A DNA stretch of 64,000 bases from assembly GCF_000374825.1 (NCBI RefSeq), contig NZ_KB895391.1, forward strand, positions 1 through 64,000, in the 5' to 3' direction. Below are positions 59,270 to 64,000 of this stretch, in pieces. Within the stretch, counting starts at the first letter, position 1, and the number at the start of each line of letters is the position of its first letter. A program made the translations under genes and the position numbers. Under the pieces are notes generated by a model that saw only the letters and a program-made list of their open reading frames with translations, made no database searches and was not told where the DNA came from. Origin of the DNA: Paenibacillus sanguinis 2301083 = DSM 16941 (GTDB lineage: Bacteria; Bacillota; Bacilli; Paenibacillales; Paenibacillaceae).

Positions 59270-60637
59270 ATGAAACAAAAATGGATTTCAAAACGATGGT
59301 TCGCAGGTATGATTGCAATGGTGTTAGGCAGTATGGTTATGCTTCATATGCCGTTCCCGTCCAGTCTTGGGGAGGCGGTTCTTTCTGAAGCTAAAGCCCA
59401 TGAGACAGAGAATACCTCACCCGCTAAGCCAACTATAGATACAACAATCAAGGAAGTAGACGCTGACCAGGTTCAGGCAATCGAGAACGCTAATTTCGTC
59501 CCGGCAATGAAATCCTCGCCCGCTTTCACCAGTACCGCAAAGCCGAAGACGATGAAAGCGGTCAAGAAGGCGAAATCGGATAAAGTTGTCTATCTGACCT
59601 TTGATGACGGGCCCAGTCCGCTCACGGACCAGGTGCTTGAAATATTGCAGCAGGAAAAGGTAAAGGCTACTTTCTTTGTGCTTGGCGAGCAGGCAAAGCG
59701 TTCCCCGGAAATGATTACACGCATTGTTGATGGGGGACATGCCCTAGGCAATCATACTTATGACCATAAATATGATGTGCTATACGCCAGCTTCGGCCAC
59801 TTCTGGAAGCAGATCAAGGCGACCGAGGAGGTGCTGCGTGAGATCACGGGCACCCGGACTCCGCTGGTACGAGCCCCAGGGGGAACCTATGGTCATTTCG
59901 ATCACACCTATTTCGATCTGTTGGAGCAGGGAGGATATCAAGTTTTTGATTGGAATGTGGACAGTGGGGACTCCAAGCGCAAGGGGGTACCTGCCGCTGA
60001 GATTGTAAGCAATGTTAAAGGCTCCAGACTCCAGGATACTATGGTCGTGTTGCTGCATGACGGAAAAGGACACAAGGAATCGGTTAAGGCGCTTCCAGAA
60101 ATTATTCGTTTTTATAAGCAGCAAGGCTATGTCTTTCGCACGTTATCAACGGAACAGCCCCCTGTTCAATTCACCGTCTCCCCGGCTATGAAGAACAAGT
60201 CAAGGCCCCAGCCGTCCAAGGATTGGGTAGCAGCTAATGTTGCGCCTAATTCTGCCTTGTTTGGCCCGGCATTACCCCTTAAGGTCGAGGCGGGGGGCGT
60301 GCAGACCAGACTTGCTCCCGGGGAATACCAATTGGTAAAGCAGCAGTATTGGGTGCCGGTACGTTCAGCCATGGAGCAGCTTGGTGCTGAGGTGCGGTGG
60401 AACGAGAATAACCAGAGCGCAATCATCAACTGGGGCGATGCTTCTGTAACGCTGGATGCCAAAAAGGGCGTGCTGACAAATGAACGGAACGGAGCGGCCT
60501 TCATTACGAAAATCGCCGGTGTGAAACGCAAAAATGATGCATTGTGGATTCCATTGCGGCCACTGCTTCAGGCTTTGGGTCATCCGGTCATTCAGGCATC
60601 TTCCACGGTAGATGAACATTGGGTTAAAGCTCTTTAG
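59270..60637 (+). CDS. Secreted polysaccharide deacetylase with C-terminal copper-amine-oxidase-like domain
   Basis: 455 residues: a signal peptide or anchor (about 1-30, RWFAGMIAMVLGSMVMLHM), a Lys/Thr-rich linker, and a NodB deacetylase domain (about 105-300) with its motifs in order: VYLTFDDGPSPLT (metal Asp), LGNHTYDHKYD (metal His pair), RAPGGTYGHFD, FDWNVDSGD and VVLLHDGKGH. The C-terminal ~110 residues have two strands of the stalk type seen in Cu_amine_oxidN domains (YWVPVRSAMEQLGAEVRWNE; ALWIPLRPLLQALGHPV), probably for wall binding. Likely removes acetyl groups from peptidoglycan or chitin-like polymers. GGAGGT before ATG. Confidence 0.9.
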   Translation: MKQKWISKRWFAGMIAMVLGSMVMLHMPFPSSLGEAVLSEAKAHETENTSPAKPTIDTTIKEVDADQVQAIENANFVPAMKSSPAFTSTAKPKTMKAVKKAKSDKVVYLTFDDGPSPLTDQVLEILQQEKVKATFFVLGEQAKRSPEMITRIVDGGHALGNHTYDHKYDVLYASFGHFWKQIKATEEVLREITGTRTPLVRAPGGTYGHFDHTYFDLLEQGGYQVFDWNVDSGDSKRKGVPAAEIVSNVKGSRLQDTMVVLLHDGKGHKESVKALPEIIRFYKQQGYVFRTLSTEQPPVQFTVSPAMKNKSRPQPSKDWVAANVAPNSALFGPALPLKVEAGGVQTRLAPGEYQLVKQQYWVPVRSAMEQLGAEVRWNENNQSAIINWGDASVTLDAKKGVLTNERNGAAFITKIAGVKRKNDALWIPLRPLLQALGHPVIQASSTVDEHWVKAL

Positions 60638-60837
60638 AAGCTTGGCGAAACAGATCACCTGCTGTTGGCTCTCATTGGTTTCGACATGCGTACTTTAAGC
60701 GTGATGCACTGGTTGTTTTCCCTTTGATAGTTTTCCTGAAATCCTCTATCTTCTATGTCTATTTTCTCTAGTTTGTGGGGAGACTGATCATAGATTACCG
60801 GTATGGTATGTACTTACTGGGATGGAGGGAGTTTACG

Positions 60838-61806
60838 ATGAATCAGGATCACGCACAACATCTGCTACAGCGGTTGGTTGAACGGGTGGATCGTGTGATT
60901 GTCGGGAAGAAGAAGGAAATTGAGCTAGCTGTAATAGCGATGCTATCCGGTGGTCATATTTTGCTAGAGGATGTGCCCGGAGTGGGAAAAACCTTGCTCG
61001 CTCGCACATTGGCGGCTTGTATCGGCGGGACGTTGGGACGCATTCAATTCACTTCTGATCTGTTGCCTTCGGATGTCACCGGAGTGAACGTCTATCATGC
61101 GAAGCATGGCGAATTTGAATTTCGGCCAGGCCCAGTGTTTGCCCATATGTTGCTTGCTGATGAAATTAACCGGGCGGCTCCGCGAACTCAATCCGCTTTG
61201 CTGGAAGCGATGGAAGAACGCAAGGTCACGATAGACGGAGTAACTCGTTCCTTGCCGAAGCCGTTCTTGCTGCTGGCGACGCAGAATCCCCTGGAGTATG
61301 AGGGAACGTATCGCTTGCCGGAGGCGCAGTTGGATCGTTTTCTAATGCGGCTGGCACTAGGTTATCCCGAACCTGAGCAGGAGATCAATATGCTGGGGCG
61401 CATGGAGATGTGGACCTCGGAAGCTGCGGAGATTAAGCCGGTATTGCTGCCGGAGGAAATGGTGACGATGCAGCGCCAGGCTCGCAGTGTATTGGTGGAT
61501 GATGCAATCAAGCGCTATATGGTTAATGTAGCGGACGCCTCGCGCCGCCATCCGCAAATCGCACTTGGCATCAGTCCACGCGGAACTTTGGCCTGGATGG
61601 GTGCGGCAAAAGCGACGGCTTATTATAGGGGGCGCATGTTCGTAACGCCGGATGATGTGCAAGCTGTAGCTGAGGCGGTATTGCCACATCGGCTTGTATT
61701 GAAGACGGAGGCCAAGTTGGCTGACCTGCGTGGAGAACAGGTGCTTGCCGATGTGCTGGCTCGTGTTGACGTACCTATATACTCCCGGTTAGGGGCTTCA
61801 TCATGA
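60838..61806 (+). CDS. MoxR-type AAA+ ATPase
   Basis: 322 residues. Walker A in LLEDVPGVGKTLLARTLAA, Walker B in HMLLADEINRAAPRTQSALLEAMEE, sensor I in LLATQNPLEYEGTYRLPEAQLDRFLM, and a late ALGISPRGTLAWMGAAKA. MoxR proteins act as chaperone-like ATPases, usually with DUF58 and transglutaminase-type partners as here. The ATG at 60838 follows GGAGGG. It overlaps the DUF58 gene by 4 nt. The 200 bp upstream hold no gene. Confidence 0.93.
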   Translation: MNQDHAQHLLQRLVERVDRVIVGKKKEIELAVIAMLSGGHILLEDVPGVGKTLLARTLAACIGGTLGRIQFTSDLLPSDVTGVNVYHAKHGEFEFRPGPVFAHMLLADEINRAAPRTQSALLEAMEERKVTIDGVTRSLPKPFLLLATQNPLEYEGTYRLPEAQLDRFLMRLALGYPEPEQEINMLGRMEMWTSEAAEIKPVLLPEEMVTMQRQARSVLVDDAIKRYMVNVADASRRHPQIALGISPRGTLAWMGAAKATAYYRGRMFVTPDDVQAVAEAVLPHRLVLKTEAKLADLRGEQVLADVLARVDVPIYSRLGASS

Positions 61807-63053
61807 GAACCGCAGGCGGGGCTTGGCTAACTGTCCTTGTGGCCGCAGGTTCGCTGGGAGCCTGGTATGCCTGGCGTGGCGGAGTATCTACGTTATTTCT
61901 ACTGCTGCTGACCGCATTCATGATGATTCAGGGTGCGATGCTGGTCTGGTTTGGGCCACGCCGGATCACGGTGGAGCGCTCCTGGCTTCCCGAATATCCC
62001 GTGGCCGGGGATGAAATTACGATGAAGATAAATATAAGCTGTGAAGGGGGGCTGCCTCCGCTCTGGCTCCAGGTAGATGATGAACTGCTGGCGATTGCAG
62101 TAAATGAAGGTATGGTTGTTGGCACGGGTTCAAAAATCTTCCTCTCCGGATTTCGCCGGGACTATCAAGCGGAGTATTCAGTGCCTGGTTTGGCCCGCGG
62201 TATATATAAGGAGACGGCGTTGCGGCTTAGCTGGGGAGACCCCTTTGGTTGGTTCAAACGCAGATGCAGCATTAGAACGGAGAAGCCGTTGATAGTGTAT
62301 CCGTCTGCCTTGGCCGGAAGTCTGCCGGAAGCCTTGGCAGAAGGAGGCCGGGAGGAAGGGGAAGCCTTCTCCCCGAGCTCCAGACTGCTATCCTCCGCAC
62401 CAGGGAGGTTGAGAGCTTATATGCCGGGCGATCCACTGCGCTTCATCCATTGGAAATATTCCGCCAAGAAGGGGACATTGCTGTCGCGTATCTCGGAGGA
62501 GCAGGAGGCGGAGGCCAGCTATTTGCTGCTAAGCACCAGTGCAGAGGACTACATTATTCCGAATTCTTCCAGCAGTGAGGAACCGGGGGACCCATTTGAG
62601 ACAGCCGTTTCCGCCGCTGCATTCTGGCTTCGCCGGGAAGCGAGAGCGGGTGATACGGGGAGAGCAAGAGTATGCCTTGGCTCGTGGACGGGGGCCCCTG
62701 TGCCCCATCAGGGGTACGGGCTTTTGGATCGTCTGGAACCGTTGGCTGGATTGCGGCTCGGGACCGACGGGTCTGCGGAAAATTTACTTAAGCGGGAGTG
62801 GGCGGGGTTACTGTCTCAAGGTATGGGCGTGACCGTCATCACGGGGCATATGACCCCGGAGCTGGCGGAAGGAGTGCTCCATCTTACCGAGCTTGGGGTA
62901 GCGGCGGAAATTTGGTGCGCCTGTGGTCTGTCCGAATCGGCGTCCTCATCCCTGATGGCACAGAAGCTTAAGGAACGTGGCGCCGGAGTCGTGGATTTGT
63001 CTCTCTTCAAGCAGCCGCTCCGGAAGGAGGATGCTCCATATGTCAGTGCCTGA
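61803..63053 (+). CDS. DUF58-domain protein
   Basis: 416 residues. Two N-terminal membrane spans (about 5-20 and 28-48, VSTLFLLLLTAFMMIQGAML), then an extended domain and the DUF58 core LRAYMPGDPLRFIHWKYSAKKGTLLSRISEEQ, with a von Willebrand A-like C-terminal fold. Function is unknown; it is regularly found between MoxR and TgpA genes, as here. ATGA overlap upstream and a 13-nt overlap downstream indicate one operon. Confidence 0.91.
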   Translation: MRTAGGAWLTVLVAAGSLGAWYAWRGGVSTLFLLLLTAFMMIQGAMLVWFGPRRITVERSWLPEYPVAGDEITMKINISCEGGLPPLWLQVDDELLAIAVNEGMVVGTGSKIFLSGFRRDYQAEYSVPGLARGIYKETALRLSWGDPFGWFKRRCSIRTEKPLIVYPSALAGSLPEALAEGGREEGEAFSPSSRLLSSAPGRLRAYMPGDPLRFIHWKYSAKKGTLLSRISEEQEAEASYLLLSTSAEDYIIPNSSSSEEPGDPFETAVSAAAFWLRREARAGDTGRARVCLGSWTGAPVPHQGYGLLDRLEPLAGLRLGTDGSAENLLKREWAGLLSQGMGVTVITGHMTPELAEGVLHLTELGVAAEIWCACGLSESASSSLMAQKLKERGAGVVDLSLFKQPLRKEDAPYVSA

Positions 63054-64000
63054 GTCTGAACCTATGAGTGTCATGGCGAGAGCCGGTAGAAGGTTGACAC
63101 CGGGGCATCAGTCTCCCCGAGGGCTTTATGAAGGTCAAGGCGCTCTGTCCGCCCTGATGCGTCTGGCCATTTCATTGCTATTGTTTGGTTTGTTTAGCGA
63201 GTGGCTTTATCCGCTTCAACACTTGGTTGCAGCAGGCAGCAGCCGAGCCACCATTTTATTTTTTGTTTTGACGGGGCTATTACTGCTCATAGGTTGTTTT
63301 CGTTTGCCGTCCACCCTATTTATGCTGGGGCCACCGCTGTTCATTGCTGCTTCAATGCTCTATCTCTATGGCAGCGAAGAGGGCGTGGGCTGGTTCTTTA
63401 GTTATGCCGACCTGCTCCGCGCGGATCTGTCCGAATTCTTAAGCTCGGGAAGACTTTACGCCGTCAGTATGGAGAGTCGCGCGTTGTTATTACTGATTGG
63501 CTGGACCTTGCTAGTGGTCTCCGTACAAATGCTGGCGCTTGCGCGGCAAAGTATCTGGTTGTTCCTGGCTGCAACCTTTGTGTATCTGCTGACGCTAGAA
63601 GCTGTAGCCGGTCTGGAGCTTTATCTGGGAGTTATTCGGGTAGCTGCGCTGGGGCTGGTGCTACAAGCGCTGGCGTTTCAGCGAAGTGAATCTGCGGCTT
63701 CCAGGGGCACCGGTACGGTGACTGCGGCAGGCTTTGTGCTGGTGGGAGTGGCCTGCGCCGCCTTGCTTAGTTCTCTGCTGCCCTCCCAGCCTGTGAGAGC
63801 GATATCCTGGGAGCAGATGGTCCGAGCAGTGTCGGACTGGAGTGGGGCGCAGTGGAGAGAGAGGAAAGGAAGTGTGGCAGCCTTTAGTGTGTCTGGTTAT
63901 GGTCTGGACGACTCCAGGCTGGGCGCACCAATGCAGCTGCGACATGACCCTTACTTTACAGCCTTGTCTCCTTATAGCACCTACTGGCGTGGAGAGAGCA
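63041..64000 (+). CDS. TgpA/DUF3488-type transglutaminase-like membrane protein, partial
   Basis: The reading frame from ATG 63041 (GGAAGGAGG, 9 nt upstream) is open for all 320 codons to the window edge, so the C-terminal transglutaminase core is cut off. Several membrane spans are visible (ALMRLAISLLLFGLFSEWL; ATILFFVLTGLLLLIGCF; ESRALLLLIGWTLLVVSV; GFVLVGVACAALLSSLLP), then the junction GYGLDDSRLGAPMQLR and YSTYWRGES, typical of the TgpA family. Third gene of the MoxR-DUF58 operon. Confidence 0.88.

Noticed and set aside
1-64000. CRISPR arrays, rRNA, tRNA genes, phage or integrase modules
   Set aside because: None seen by reading both strands; the only direct-repeat arrays are the minisatellite and the 40-bp duplication.

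Overview
The window looks like chromosome of a Paenibacillus-type Firmicute (Bacillales, Paenibacillaceae). The case rests on strong AGGAGG ribosome-binding sites, frequent GTG/TTG starts, many CUT1 sugar ABC transporters without their own ATPase, YesM/YesN-like and membrane-anchored AraC regulators, a SodF-type superoxide dismutase, YneF, LCP and TgpA-type genes, and short dispersed non-coding repeats. No rRNA, tRNA, CRISPR array, phage or plasmid module was seen. The species cannot be named from the sequence alone.

Layout. 1-1122: an IS3-type transposase fragment, an imperfect hairpin and a GC-rich 9-bp minisatellite. 1123-8331: a sugar locus with an AraC regulator, a three-gene ABC importer, a BadF-type sugar kinase and a GH4 6-phospho-glycosidase. 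8366-17969: housekeeping genes (sodA and a small partner, GNAT, signal peptidase I, RNase HI, queG, HD-GYP, yneF, folE, sodF, a membrane esterase-like hydrolase, an IclR regulator). 18049-25245: a mannoside-type locus (GH130, lipoprotein, two permeases) facing a membrane-anchored AraC regulator. 25313-33927: acnA, an amidase, ddl, a small unknown, uvsE, fabI and an inositol-phosphatase family gene. 34155-41326: a hexuronate-type locus (GntR, AraC, RraA-like, ABC importer, uxuA). 41569-54161: an alpha-diglucoside phosphorolysis locus (two GH65 enzymes, beta-phosphoglucomutase, sensor kinase and response regulator, ABC importer). 54231-64000: a decayed methionine-synthase-like gene, a BASS transporter, hemL, an LCP protein, bcp, a polysaccharide deacetylase and the start of a MoxR/DUF58/TgpA operon running off the right edge.

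How the genes work together. Four independent importers deliver oligosaccharides unphosphorylated, and each sits with an intracellular enzyme that handles the sugar in its own way: kinase plus GH4; GH130 phosphorolysis; mannonate dehydration; GH65 phosphorolysis plus phosphoglucomutase. Each has a different regulator type. None carries an ATP-binding subunit, so a shared MsmX-type ATPase elsewhere is expected. Three cre-like sites near these loci suggest CcpA control.

The most interesting signals are: (a) a near-identical 17-bp palindrome, GTTTCA-N5-TGAAAC, directly upstream of the ribosome-binding sites of both the iclR-type gene and acnA, each behind a good sigma-A promoter; (b) a roughly 0.2-kb inverted-repeat element flanked by 12-bp direct repeats between GH65 and pgmB, whose removal restores an ideal operon junction; (c) a BadF-kinase/GH4 pair that may form a disaccharide-phosphorylating route; (d) two tandem GH65 enzymes that differ in the phosphate-binding loop.
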